Of a stretch of DNA of 64,000 nucleotides, positions 1 through 8,276 are shown piece after piece. Numbering within the stretch: position 1 is the stretch's first letter; each line of letters starts with the position of its first letter. Position numbers and translations under genes: made by a program. The notes under the pieces are model-generated. The model had not been told where the DNA came from and ran no database searches. It saw nothing but the letters and a program-made list of their open reading frames with translations. The stretch is from Flavobacteriales bacterium (lineage in GTDB: Bacteria; Bacteroidota; Bacteroidia; JANQJC01), in contig JANQJC010000105.1 of NCBI GenBank assembly GCA_028281825.1, positions 1 through 64,000 of the forward strand, written 5' to 3'.

Positions 1-807
1 TCCGACTTCATAATTGAATACAAAAACAAAAACCATCATAAGGGCTATATATGGTGCTTAACCAAGCTTAACGACAAGACATTTTTAAGTGGAGGGAGAG
101 ACAAATTTATTAAGCATTGGAGCAAAGACATTCAGCTTATAAACAGTTTTAAGCTTCATACAAAGTCAATTATTGACATTACTAATATTGGAAACAATGA
201 GTTCATTTCTTCTTCTAGAGATATGACTTTAAAAAAATGGAATTTAGCAGGAAATGAAATAAAGTCTGTAAAGGTCGATTCTATGATATTAACTATTAAA
301 GTCGTTAATGAAAAAGTTATAACTGGTAGCACAAATGGTGAAATAACCGTTTACACAAAAAATCTCAAAAAGCTGACTCAATACTCCATTCATCAAGGAT
401 GGATTTGGGAGATCGAGACTATCGGGAACAATATATACTCAGTATCTGATGATGGAACACTACGAAAAACTGATTTAAATGGAACTTCTGAGTTTATATT
501 CAAAAACGATCATGGGTTATTTTCACTAGCCATAAACGAGGATAGTATCTTTTGTGGTTCAAAAACTGGCGAACTTCTTCAGTTTAATATGGATCATTCA
601 ATAGCTTATCGACATATGTACCATGAAGATATTATTCGGAGAGTCATTATTGAGGATAAAAAGGTCATCACAGCAAGTGAAGACACTCTTGTTTGTATTA
701 ATGGTAAAAAGATTACTAAACATGACAACTTTGTGCAAGATGTGATTCAGTTAGGAGACCATATTATAAGTGCTGGGTTTGACGGAAAGCTGGTCAAGAT
801 TAATTAG
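1..807 (+). CDS. WD40-like beta-propeller repeat protein, 5' end cut by window
   Basis: The reading frame is open from the first base, so the gene starts upstream and only its last 268 codons are here. The product is a string of roughly 40-residue units of beta-propeller type, each carrying the pattern 'G-xx-D-xx-[IL]-[RK]-xx-x' (for example SGGRDKFIKHW, SSSRDMTLKKWN, SVSDDGTLRKTD, SAGFDGKLVKIN). That is the WD40/quinoprotein-like repeat signature, with Trp or a hydrophobic residue closing each blade. No catalytic motif is visible, so a protein-interaction or scaffold role is the most that can be inferred. The coding sequence is visibly AT-rich compared with the housekeeping genes downstream. 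An N-terminal effector or signal domain could lie outside the window. Confidence 0.75.
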   Translation, partial: SDFIIEYKNKNHHKGYIWCLTKLNDKTFLSGGRDKFIKHWSKDIQLINSFKLHTKSIIDITNIGNNEFISSSRDMTLKKWNLAGNEIKSVKVDSMILTIKVVNEKVITGSTNGEITVYTKNLKKLTQYSIHQGWIWEIETIGNNIYSVSDDGTLRKTDLNGTSEFIFKNDHGLFSLAINEDSIFCGSKTGELLQFNMDHSIAYRHMYHEDIIRRVIIEDKKVITASEDTLVCINGKKITKHDNFVQDVIQLGDHIISAGFDGKLVKIN

Positions 808-1155
808 ATATTTTTCAAAAACATTTCCTCCCTATGAGAACTCACACTCTGCGTGAAGTCTCACATTTTTCACTTTCCGTGAGTACTTACGATTAGCATT
901 TATATAGTTTTTTCTTTCATGTCTTTTCATAATTTTTAGTTCATCATAACAATTAGGAAACACATTACTACCTAACCACTAGACCAAAACATGACTATAA
1001 AACCAAAAAAAGGTTATATCAATTTGTTCGCAACTAAGGAATTTCTCCATTGTTGAAAACTACTGAAAAAAAGAATAGGTTCCCTTTAACTGTTTTAGTT
1101 ACTTTGGAAACTGCTGACTATTGAAATATCTTTAATATATTAGGTGTGGCAACGT
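808..1155. other. 348-bp AT-rich intergenic gap
   Basis: No convincing ORF or RNA gene is seen. The left part (828-884) holds the CTCAC/GTGAG repeat element described separately. The rest is AT-rich with several poly-A and poly-T runs. The promoter of the downstream rfbH-like gene must lie here, but no clean TTTG-N19-TAnnTTTG match was found. TTACTTTG near 1098 is the nearest candidate for a -7 box. Confidence 0.6.
828..884. repeat. CTCAC/GTGAG palindromic repeat element, copy 1
   Basis: This stretch contains ACTCAC at 840-845, CTCAC at 860-864 and GTGAGT at 879-884, so outer arms ACTCAC/GTGAGT can pair around a 33-nt loop. The 11-mer TTTCCGTGAGT at 874-884 recurs exactly, in reverse complement, at 54110-54120, in another non-coding gap between genes. 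The function is unknown; it may be a dispersed intergenic repeat or an RNA structure. Confidence 0.4.
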
Positions 1156-2499
1156 ATGACGCTATTGAAGGAAATAAGTGATTTGAGCGCCAAGAAGAAT
1201 TTACCTGATGACATCCTATCTGCACTGCAGCTGATTGTTTCTAAAAACATAAGCGCAGAAAAGGTTGCCGGTGAAGACCTTTTGCAAGCAGCAGCCCCTA
1301 CTTTAGGGGTAGAAGATATTATAGCTGGCGTAGATGCCTTGCTAACTGGCTGGCTAACTGAAGGTGAATACTGCAGGCAGTTTGAATTGCAATTAGCCAA
1401 AACCCTTAACACTAAATATGCGGCTTTGGTTAATTCTGGTTCGTCCGCTAACCTTGTTGCCTTTGCAAGCCTCACTTCACCTAAATTGGGTGAAAGGGCT
1501 ATCAAGCGCGGCGATGAAGTGATTACCGTTGCTGCTGGCTTCCCTACTACCATCAACCCTATTGTACAGCATGGGTGCATTCCTGTTTTTGTTGATATAG
1601 ATATACCTACTTACAACATAGCCAGTGATTTGGTGGAAGCTGCCATCAGCCGCAAAACCAAAGCCATTATACTAGCTCACTCTTTGGGTAACCCATTTAA
1701 TGTTGCTAAAATCAGGCAGCTAGCAGATAAGTATAACCTCTGGCTGATTGAAGATAACTGTGATGCCTTGGGCTCCACCTATAATGATGAACCAACAGGT
1801 AGCTTTGGCGACCTTTCAACTATATCCTTCTACCCTGCTCACCAAATCACCACGGGCGAAGGTGGCTCTGTTATCATCAATAATAGTAAGCTAAAGAAAA
1901 TAGTCACTAGTATGCGTAACTGGGGCCGTGACTGCTGGTGTATCCCGGGTAAAGACAATACCTGCGGTACTAGGTTTGAGCAATGCCACGCTGAACTACC
2001 TGACGGTTATGACCATAAATATGTATTTAGTCACATTGGTTACAACCTTAAGATGACTGACATACAGGCTGCCATTGGCTTGAGCCAAATTCGAAAACTG
2101 GATAGTTTTGTGGATGCCCGAAGAGAAAATCATGCTTACCTAAAACAATTATTCTCTGAGTTTGAGGAGTTCTTTATACTTCCCGAAGCAACTATAAATG
2201 CCAATCCTAGCTGGTTTGGCTTTATGCTAACGTGCAAAGATGGCAAAGTAAACAGAAACGATATTACCAAGTATCTCAACAGTAAAATGATTGGTACTCG
2301 CCTATTTTTCGCGGGTAATATCACCAAGCACCCAGCATATCAGGGTGTTGAATACCGAGTTGTTGGTGACCTTACCAATACTAATATAGTTATGAAAGAC
2401 TCCTTTTGGATGGGTGTGTGGCCTGGGTTAACCAAAACTCATCTTGACTATATGTATGAAACCGTAAAGGAATATTTAACCGCTAAAAACCTTCTGTAG
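1156..2499 (+). CDS. rfbH: RfbH/ColD-E1-type PLP sugar 3-dehydratase (DegT/DnrJ/EryC1 fold)
   Basis: This fold-type-I PLP protein belongs to the subgroup that removes the 3-hydroxyl from CDP-4-keto-6-deoxyglucose on the way to 3,6-dideoxyhexoses of O-antigen. The usual Schiff-base Lys is replaced by His (YPAHQITTGEGG, His229), the diagnostic change of E1/RfbH. Four cysteines match the [2Fe-2S] ligands of Yersinia E1: C202 in EDNCDALGS, then C260, C262 and C270 in DCWCIPGKDNTC. The Cys-to-His spacing of 27 is the same as in E1. A GTG at 1144 also opens the frame; ATG at 1156 (MTLLKEI) is preferred. The usual partners (reductase E3, CDP-glucose dehydratase) are not adjacent. The 3' end overlaps the convergent DUF2723 gene by 17 bp. 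The enzyme class is secure; the exact nucleotide sugar is inferred. Confidence 0.88.
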   Translation: MTLLKEISDLSAKKNLPDDILSALQLIVSKNISAEKVAGEDLLQAAAPTLGVEDIIAGVDALLTGWLTEGEYCRQFELQLAKTLNTKYAALVNSGSSANLVAFASLTSPKLGERAIKRGDEVITVAAGFPTTINPIVQHGCIPVFVDIDIPTYNIASDLVEAAISRKTKAIILAHSLGNPFNVAKIRQLADKYNLWLIEDNCDALGSTYNDEPTGSFGDLSTISFYPAHQITTGEGGSVIINNSKLKKIVTSMRNWGRDCWCIPGKDNTCGTRFEQCHAELPDGYDHKYVFSHIGYNLKMTDIQAAIGLSQIRKLDSFVDARRENHAYLKQLFSEFEEFFILPEATINANPSWFGFMLTCKDGKVNRNDITKYLNSKMIGTRLFFAGNITKHPAYQGVEYRVVGDLTNTNIVMKDSFWMGVWPGLTKTHLDYMYETVKEYLTAKNLL

Positions 2500-5400
2500 G
2501 TTTATTCACTTTTTTTGAAATTACCCTATTTTCCAGCATCCAGTCGGTATACTGTGCTTGCAGTTCATTTAACTGTGGCTCAAATTCAGCTACTAAACCA
2601 GCATCAAGCTGACCAATTTCAGTCATCATTTCAGCCAGCCTTATACCAATTTTTGATGCTTCCTCATAAGTAATCAAATCATGTTTGGGGTCAAATGAAG
2701 TGTACCAATTCATCTTATCCATCAAGTTGCGCATCACTATTCGTATCACTCTTCTAAACTCCTCATTCTTCCCAACTCTATGGTAGGATAATCCCATTTC
2801 ATACATCATATCATCATAAGGCACACTCTTATCCGGAAACATCCCTTGCGCCAAATCAAGAACTTTTGTACACTCTTCAAATTGTCCAAGTTCACCATAT
2901 GCAAATGCCAGATTGTGAAACATGGGTCTATATACGTTCTGTATAAATGACACATTGGTAGAGTTGATAAAAGCTGTAGTGTCCGCAAATTGTTCGAGGT
3001 TAATGTCCTCTTTAACCAGTTTGTCAATAGCCGCAATATCCACTAGCTTACTCCATGCCTTGCCAGGTTTTGGCGCAATGGGCAAAAATTGATACACCAA
3101 GCCCTTATTCAGGAAATACTTTTCTAAACCAATATAAAACTGGTTTCCTCCAGTATTAGAAAAGTATACTGGGCGTTCAAACTTATTCTGCAATAAAATA
3201 TCCATCATGGCTATGTCCTGAAGAGTATATTGTTGCTTAGTTAGTTGCCATCTTACCTCAGGTACCATTACAGCATTATACTTTGAGAAATCAATTCCCC
3301 TTTTCAAGAGGGCCGCTGTATCAACAGGCAGGCTGAATAAATCAGTTGGTAGGTGTTTTCCTGCCTCAGTTTTTTCAAGAAAATCTATTGCCCTGTCAAC
3401 TGGCGCATAAGCATTTACATTCTGGTTTTTGTTTAAGGGATAAACCGTGGTCCTGCCATATTGATAGAATTCTACTGGTAGGCTAATATCTATAGGTTCT
3501 GACTCATATATCTTCCTCTTAGCCCTTTCTATATACCAATCCAAGTTAAGTAGGTTGTAATCAATAACACGAACATCAGTCCTGTAATTCTCAATTTCCT
3601 GCATATACCACAATGGGAATGTGATATTATCGCCTGACACTATTAATATGCTATTTGGCTCACATTGGTCTAGCATATTTTTGCTGGTAACTCTAGCCAG
3701 GTTGTCATTTGACCTATCATGGTCATCCCACCCCTTAAAGGCCATCAATCCAGGAACCAGTAAAAGGCAAGCACCTGATACCACATAGGCCTTGGTTTGC
3801 TCTGGCAATAATTCACCAAGCCAATAGAATAAACCAAAAACACCTATCCCAATCCACATACAGAACACATAAAATGCACCCAAGAAAATATAGTCACGCT
3901 CCCTCACGAGGATGTGTATGGGCAACTGGTTGATAAAGATGGTGATAGCAACACCAAACGCCAGAAAAAAGAGGCCTGATACCAACAACTCTTTTTTACC
4001 GAACATATACAAAAAAGCTACTCCTACCAGCCCAAGCAACAAGGGCAATAAATAATAATGATTATTGCCCTGATTGTTTTTTTGATATTCAGGAGTAACA
4101 ATTGAGCTACCTACCCTACCTTTATCCAAAAAGCGAATGCCGCTCTCCCAATTCCCGTCTGAAGGTGTGCCTATGCCTTTAATGTCATTCTGCCTGCCTG
4201 CAAAATTCCACATCAAATACCGTAGGTTAAGCCAACCCAATTGATATTTAAAGAAGAAAGCCAGGTTATCTCCCAGGGTTGGTACAACCACTTTACCTCC
4301 ATTGGCAGTAGTTACCGTTCTTCCCATATAATCAACCCAAAGCTTATAACCCTGAACATTGATTGGTGAGGGGCTGTACATCCTGGGAAATATAGTCTTG
4401 GTGGCATTATCATATATGGGTTGCCTTAACTTTCCGTCATTACTTACAATATACTTCTTGGCTTTTTCATCATAAACCAAAACAGGTTTTCTATCAGTCC
4501 ATGGCTTCTCCGCATCCTGAACTGAATTAAAAGTTGGGCCATAGATTAGCGGCCTATCCGAAAAAGCAAATTGGTCTGATTGGAGATAGTTTAACAGCCT
4601 AAGGGCGTCAGCTGCATCATTGGAAGTCGGTGTATGTACTCCGGTTCTTATCACTGCCATAGTGTAGCTTGACCAACCAACCGTGAATACAATCACCGCA
4701 AACAGAATGGTTTCCACCCATGGTTTTCTACTTTTCCTTGCCCAATAAATTCCGCCGGTAAATAAGACAGCTAGTAACCCAATCAGAATATAAAAGCCAT
4801 TATGCCTGCCAAGACCCCAAGAGTTAACAGCGCTTATCTCTATCTTAATAGCCAATTTTAGAAACCCTTGAACCAAGCCACTATTAACGGCAAAAAACAG
4901 CACCAAAGCCGAGCCCAAACCAATGCCAATGGCTTTCCAGTTTAGGTCAAACTTCTTGAGTACTATAATCATTGCAATGGGGAATAGTATCGCCAAGTTA
5001 AGAATGTGCACCCCTATTGAAAGCCCAAGTAGGTATGCAATAAACACCAACCACTTATTATCTTCTCCTTCATTTTCCCACTTGGTAATACACCAAAACG
5101 CCGCGGCCATAAAGAAGGTGGAAAGGGTATACACTTCAGCCTCAGTGCTAGATACCCAGAAACTATCGCTAAAGGTAAGCGCCAGTGCACCGATAGCACC
5201 AGAGGCCAGTACTGCAAAGTCAGTTGATGAGCCTTCCAACTCAAGTCGGGAGCTTAACTTTCGCACCAACCATATAATAGCGTGATATAAAAACCAAATA
5301 GTAAAAGCCCCACACAGTGCTGAAAACAGACTGCCCGCATAAGCAATTGAACTTACAGGAAAAAAGAGCGTAAATATCCTACCAAGAATAGTATATAAAG

Positions 5401-5560
5401 GAGCTCCTGGTGGATGCGTTGCTTGCAGTTTATAGATACTGGCCAAAAACTCCCCACTATCCCAAAACATTACTGAGCGCTGCGCTGTCAGTGCATAAAC
5501 AATAAATGCAATGCCGAAAATTACCCATCCAGCAATCTTATTCCACTTCTTAAAATCCAT
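2483..5560 (-). CDS. DUF2723 multi-pass membrane protein (TMEM260-like glycosyltransferase family)
   Basis: At 1025 residues this is the normal size for the Bacteroidota DUF2723 family. The N-terminal domain has the family signature: a first TM segment, then an exposed acidic motif (FWDSGEFLASIYKL) and ATHPPGAPLYTILGR, followed by about a dozen TM helices to residue ~600. The C-terminal ~400 residues are soluble and end in TPR-like helices (FHNLAFAYGELGQFEECTKVL). The family includes human TMEM260, a protein O-mannosyltransferase, so a GT-C enzyme using a lipid-linked sugar on exported proteins is the likely role; the Asp/Glu of the first loop would be catalytic. Substrate unknown. A promoter TTTG-N19-TAATTCTG lies about 45 nt upstream. 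The gene is convergent with the rfbH-like gene. Confidence 0.85.
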   Translation of the reverse strand: MDFKKWNKIAGWVIFGIAFIVYALTAQRSVMFWDSGEFLASIYKLQATHPPGAPLYTILGRIFTLFFPVSSIAYAGSLFSALCGAFTIWFLYHAIIWLVRKLSSRLELEGSSTDFAVLASGAIGALALTFSDSFWVSSTEAEVYTLSTFFMAAAFWCITKWENEGEDNKWLVFIAYLLGLSIGVHILNLAILFPIAMIIVLKKFDLNWKAIGIGLGSALVLFFAVNSGLVQGFLKLAIKIEISAVNSWGLGRHNGFYILIGLLAVLFTGGIYWARKSRKPWVETILFAVIVFTVGWSSYTMAVIRTGVHTPTSNDAADALRLLNYLQSDQFAFSDRPLIYGPTFNSVQDAEKPWTDRKPVLVYDEKAKKYIVSNDGKLRQPIYDNATKTIFPRMYSPSPINVQGYKLWVDYMGRTVTTANGGKVVVPTLGDNLAFFFKYQLGWLNLRYLMWNFAGRQNDIKGIGTPSDGNWESGIRFLDKGRVGSSIVTPEYQKNNQGNNHYYLLPLLLGLVGVAFLYMFGKKELLVSGLFFLAFGVAITIFINQLPIHILVRERDYIFLGAFYVFCMWIGIGVFGLFYWLGELLPEQTKAYVVSGACLLLVPGLMAFKGWDDHDRSNDNLARVTSKNMLDQCEPNSILIVSGDNITFPLWYMQEIENYRTDVRVIDYNLLNLDWYIERAKRKIYESEPIDISLPVEFYQYGRTTVYPLNKNQNVNAYAPVDRAIDFLEKTEAGKHLPTDLFSLPVDTAALLKRGIDFSKYNAVMVPEVRWQLTKQQYTLQDIAMMDILLQNKFERPVYFSNTGGNQFYIGLEKYFLNKGLVYQFLPIAPKPGKAWSKLVDIAAIDKLVKEDINLEQFADTTAFINSTNVSFIQNVYRPMFHNLAFAYGELGQFEECTKVLDLAQGMFPDKSVPYDDMMYEMGLSYHRVGKNEEFRRVIRIVMRNLMDKMNWYTSFDPKHDLITYEEASKIGIRLAEMMTEIGQLDAGLVAEFEPQLNELQAQYTDWMLENRVISKKVNKPTEGF

Positions 5561-5603
5561 AGTTTTTAACTGGTTGGCAATATAGATATAAAAGTGTTTT
5601 TTA

Positions 5604-5634
5604 CAGAATTACTTTATTAAAAAAACGCCTCAAA
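5604..5634 (-). promoter_or_regulatory. Bacteroidota promoter of the DUF2723 gene
   Basis: On the minus strand TTTG (5634-5631), a 19-nt spacer and TAATTCTG (5611-5604) match TTTG-N19-TAnnTTTG except for one C in the -7 box. It lies 44 nt before the ATG at 5560. Confidence 0.5.
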
Positions 5635-5685
5635 CTACTTTAGTGCGCGGTACAATTAAATAATAGTTCTTCTTACTTTTAACAC

Positions 5686-6318
5686 ATGAAATCCAAGGCT
5701 TTAATTGATTACTGGCACGAGGCCATAGAATACCTACTGCCAGGTTCAAAATCAGATGGATTGTTTCAGGATATTGTTTTTCGCTATAATGAAAAAAGTA
5801 GGTCTTACCACAATCTCAATCATATCACACAAATGCTAGAAAAGATTGATGACCTCAAGTTGAATGCTGAAGATGAAACTATACTGGTAATAGCCACTTT
5901 TATGCATGATGTGATATACCTGCCCGGAAAAACTGATAATGAATATAAAAGTGCCGAGTACAGCGCACAAAATTTACAACAACTTGGGGTTAAACAACCT
6001 ATAATTGAAAAGATATCACAGCTTATAATAGATACAAAAGACCATCAATCAGACGATGAACTTTCAAGGATTTTTCTTGACATTGATATGTCTATACTTG
6101 GCGCCCCGTGGGAAAGCTACCACGAATATTATAAAAATGTAAAGAAGGAGTTTAATAACATTCCAGGCATACTCTACAACATTGGAAGACGAAAGTTTCT
6201 AAAGAAGACACTTGAAAATAATCATATTTTCTATACCAAACACTTTGCTGACCTGTATGAAGCCCAAGCAAGAGAAAATATGAAAAAAGAACTCCAATCT
6301 CTTGGGTTGTTTGGTTAG
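5686..6318 (+). CDS. HD-superfamily metal-dependent phosphohydrolase (COG4339 type)
   Basis: This 210-residue soluble protein carries the HD-domain metal ligands in order: His in RSYHNLNHI (~45), the HD pair in ATFMHDVIYLPG (~85) and a distal Asp in FLDIDMSIL. The run 'YHNLNHI ... MHDVIY' is typical of the COG4339 group of predicted HD hydrolases, whose substrate is not established. Length is normal. ATG at 5686 directly follows a TTTTAACAC stretch with no strong Shine-Dalgarno sequence, as usual in this phylum. The stop codon is one base from the end of the convergent DUF3137 gene. Confidence 0.8.
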   Translation: MKSKALIDYWHEAIEYLLPGSKSDGLFQDIVFRYNEKSRSYHNLNHITQMLEKIDDLKLNAEDETILVIATFMHDVIYLPGKTDNEYKSAEYSAQNLQQLGVKQPIIEKISQLIIDTKDHQSDDELSRIFLDIDMSILGAPWESYHEYYKNVKKEFNNIPGILYNIGRRKFLKKTLENNHIFYTKHFADLYEAQARENMKKELQSLGLFG

Positions 6319-6319
6319 C

Positions 6320-7546
6320 TTACTTCCCCCAAATCCGGGTATTGAGGTCGAATTTTTGGGTAATCTTAAATACCATAGAAAGAAAATCGTTTATCTCTTC
6401 TGCTCTCTTTTTATTGTCCAAAGAATTGAAAACATCAGGACCAAGAAAGTCTCTGCCACTTTCAATTGTAATAAACATTTTTCCATTCTTGAATGACAAC
6501 GAATAATCCCTACCAAGCTCTTTTCTCAAGTCTACTATGCTTTCTATTAGTTTGGGGGATAAAATAAACCTGGCTTCAACCGGGTCAGAAGAAAAAACGG
6601 AGAAGTATTCCTCAAATTCTGTATTTTCCAATTGCTCCAGCTTAACACCCTTATAAACCATCTCGCCTATCTTATTCAATCGTTCCCCTAAATTGCGCCC
6701 GAATATTTCTGTGGCCATATCAGGAACAACAAGTGTATGCCCTTCCGTTCTTTTATGGAAATCGGCTATGTAAAAAAGCCCTTTGAATATCTCAATTATC
6801 TGACTCTTAGAGCTTTTTCCCCTTCCCCTTCGATACTCCTGCACTTCTAGTTGAGAAAAGCGATAATCTGTCTCACCGTTTTTACCTTCAATCAAGTCAT
6901 AGCCTTTATATTCATGGATACTCTCGGGTTCATAAAGCCCACTTTCCAAAAATTCTCCTTGTGAAACAAACTTATCGCCACTGTAAGTAGCCTGTACACC
7001 TTGATAGTTTATTAGTTCAGGAATCAATACCTCTTTATAGTGAGAAGCGAAACCCTGAGCCACTTTTTTTAGAAAGATAACTGGTATCAATATGATTATC
7101 ATACCAATGATGGCACCACCATACCTCATAAAAAAGTCGAAATCGTGAAAATCACCCAGGTAAAACGCTCCCAGCACCCCAGCACCAACCATCATAGTAA
7201 TAATCGAACCAATAGTAATTACACCCACCAGCCTCCTATCTTCAGCCTGCTGCGGAAAAAACTTCCTAAGGTCTTGAAGAACGTATTTTCTGATATTACC
7301 ATATAGCACCAGAAAAGCCACAAAAATCATAAAAGCCCCTACTATCCACATGATTGGAACATCCTTGGTGAAATTGTAAACAAACCCAAGAAAGATGCTA
7401 AAGAAAACGATGTAGAAGATCACAATGGTAAATCTTATATACCCTGTGGCAAGCAAAGCTGGTATTTTTTTCCTGTTAAGCTCCAATAATTGCTCTTGCA
7501 ATCGAGTTTGATAAAAACTCTGAAAATTCAGTTCAGGATGTCGCAT
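6320..7546 (-). CDS. DUF3137 membrane protein
   Basis: 408 residues. Four hydrophobic helices lie at roughly 34-60, 64-85, 104-130 and 137-160, followed by a ~240-residue cytosolic-type domain. The tail carries the DUF3137 pattern (YKGYDLIEGKNGETDYRFSQ and FKGLFYIADFHK), in which a region resembling a stress-response or galectin-like beta fold follows paired TM segments. The family has no experimentally fixed function known to me; membrane anchoring is the only inference. It stands alone between two oppositely oriented genes. Confidence 0.75.
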   Translation of the reverse strand: MRHPELNFQSFYQTRLQEQLLELNRKKIPALLATGYIRFTIVIFYIVFFSIFLGFVYNFTKDVPIMWIVGAFMIFVAFLVLYGNIRKYVLQDLRKFFPQQAEDRRLVGVITIGSIITMMVGAGVLGAFYLGDFHDFDFFMRYGGAIIGMIIILIPVIFLKKVAQGFASHYKEVLIPELINYQGVQATYSGDKFVSQGEFLESGLYEPESIHEYKGYDLIEGKNGETDYRFSQLEVQEYRRGRGKSSKSQIIEIFKGLFYIADFHKRTEGHTLVVPDMATEIFGRNLGERLNKIGEMVYKGVKLEQLENTEFEEYFSVFSSDPVEARFILSPKLIESIVDLRKELGRDYSLSFKNGKMFITIESGRDFLGPDVFNSLDNKKRAEEINDFLSMVFKITQKFDLNTRIWGK

Positions 7547-7658
7547 GGTTCATAGGTAAGGTTCGCTGAAAATAAATATTATTGATTGCAAAAGAAAATC
7601 CTAACTGGCTACTTATTGAAGAACGCTTAAATTTACAGCAGTTAAAATCTCACAAACA

Positions 7659-8276
7659 ATGGTAAAACAAGAACCTAAAGTAGATGCCTACATAGAAAAG
7701 GCCAATGATTTTGCGAAACCTATCTTGAATCATTTAAGGAAGTTAATCCATAAAGCCTGCCCTGAGGTGGAAGAAACCATCAAATGGGGAATGCCCAACT
7801 TTGGATATACAGGAACCATGATGTGCAACATGGCAGCATTTAAAGCCCATTGTGCGTTCGGGTTTTGGAAGGGAAAAATAATGAAAGACCCTCACGGTAT
7901 TATCACCGATGTTGGCAACACAGGAATGGGTAGCTTTGGAAAAATTACCAGCCTGCACGATTTACCCGAAGACCAAATCATTATTGACTACATCAAAGAA
8001 GCGATGGTGTTGAATGAAAAGGGAATTAAAGTACCCAAGAAACCAACTGAAAAGGCTAAAAAAGAACTAGTAACACCCGACTACCTTAGTGAAGCTCTGA
8101 AACGAAGCAAAAAAGCCAGGGAGACCTGGGATGGTTTCAGCTACTCGCACCATAAAGAGTATATAGAATGGCTAACAGAGGCCAAAACGGAAGCCACCCG
8201 CTTGAAGCGATTGGATAAAACCATTGAGTTACTAGAAGAAGGTAAACAAAGGCACTGGAAATACCAGAAGAAGTAA
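7659..8276 (+). CDS. YdeI/OmpD-associated DUF1801 family protein
   Basis: 205 residues. The N-terminal half matches the DUF1801 fold (VDAYIEKANDFAKPILNHLR; PEVEETIKWGMPNFGYTG; CAFGFWKGK), with the conserved 'IKWGMP' turn and aromatic residues lining a pocket. The C-terminal half (SEALKRSKKARETWDGFSYS; HHKEYIEWLTEAKTEATRLK) is the YdeI/OmpD-associated helical region. Function is unproven: DUF1801 proteins are small-ligand-binding folds and YdeI homologues are tied to envelope stress. Its stop codon directly abuts the end of the convergent cyclase gene, with no spacer. Confidence 0.82.
   Translation: MVKQEPKVDAYIEKANDFAKPILNHLRKLIHKACPEVEETIKWGMPNFGYTGTMMCNMAAFKAHCAFGFWKGKIMKDPHGIITDVGNTGMGSFGKITSLHDLPEDQIIIDYIKEAMVLNEKGIKVPKKPTEKAKKELVTPDYLSEALKRSKKARETWDGFSYSHHKEYIEWLTEAKTEATRLKRLDKTIELLEEGKQRHWKYQKK

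Noticed and set aside
1140-1580. 146-codon minus-strand ORF opposite the rfbH-like gene
   Set aside because: It lies fully antisense to a gene with strong family motifs, and its product is low-complexity with no recognisable domain.
4923-5285. 120-codon plus-strand ORF inside the DUF2723 gene
   Set aside because: Antisense shadow of TM-coding sequence; no start signal or family match.
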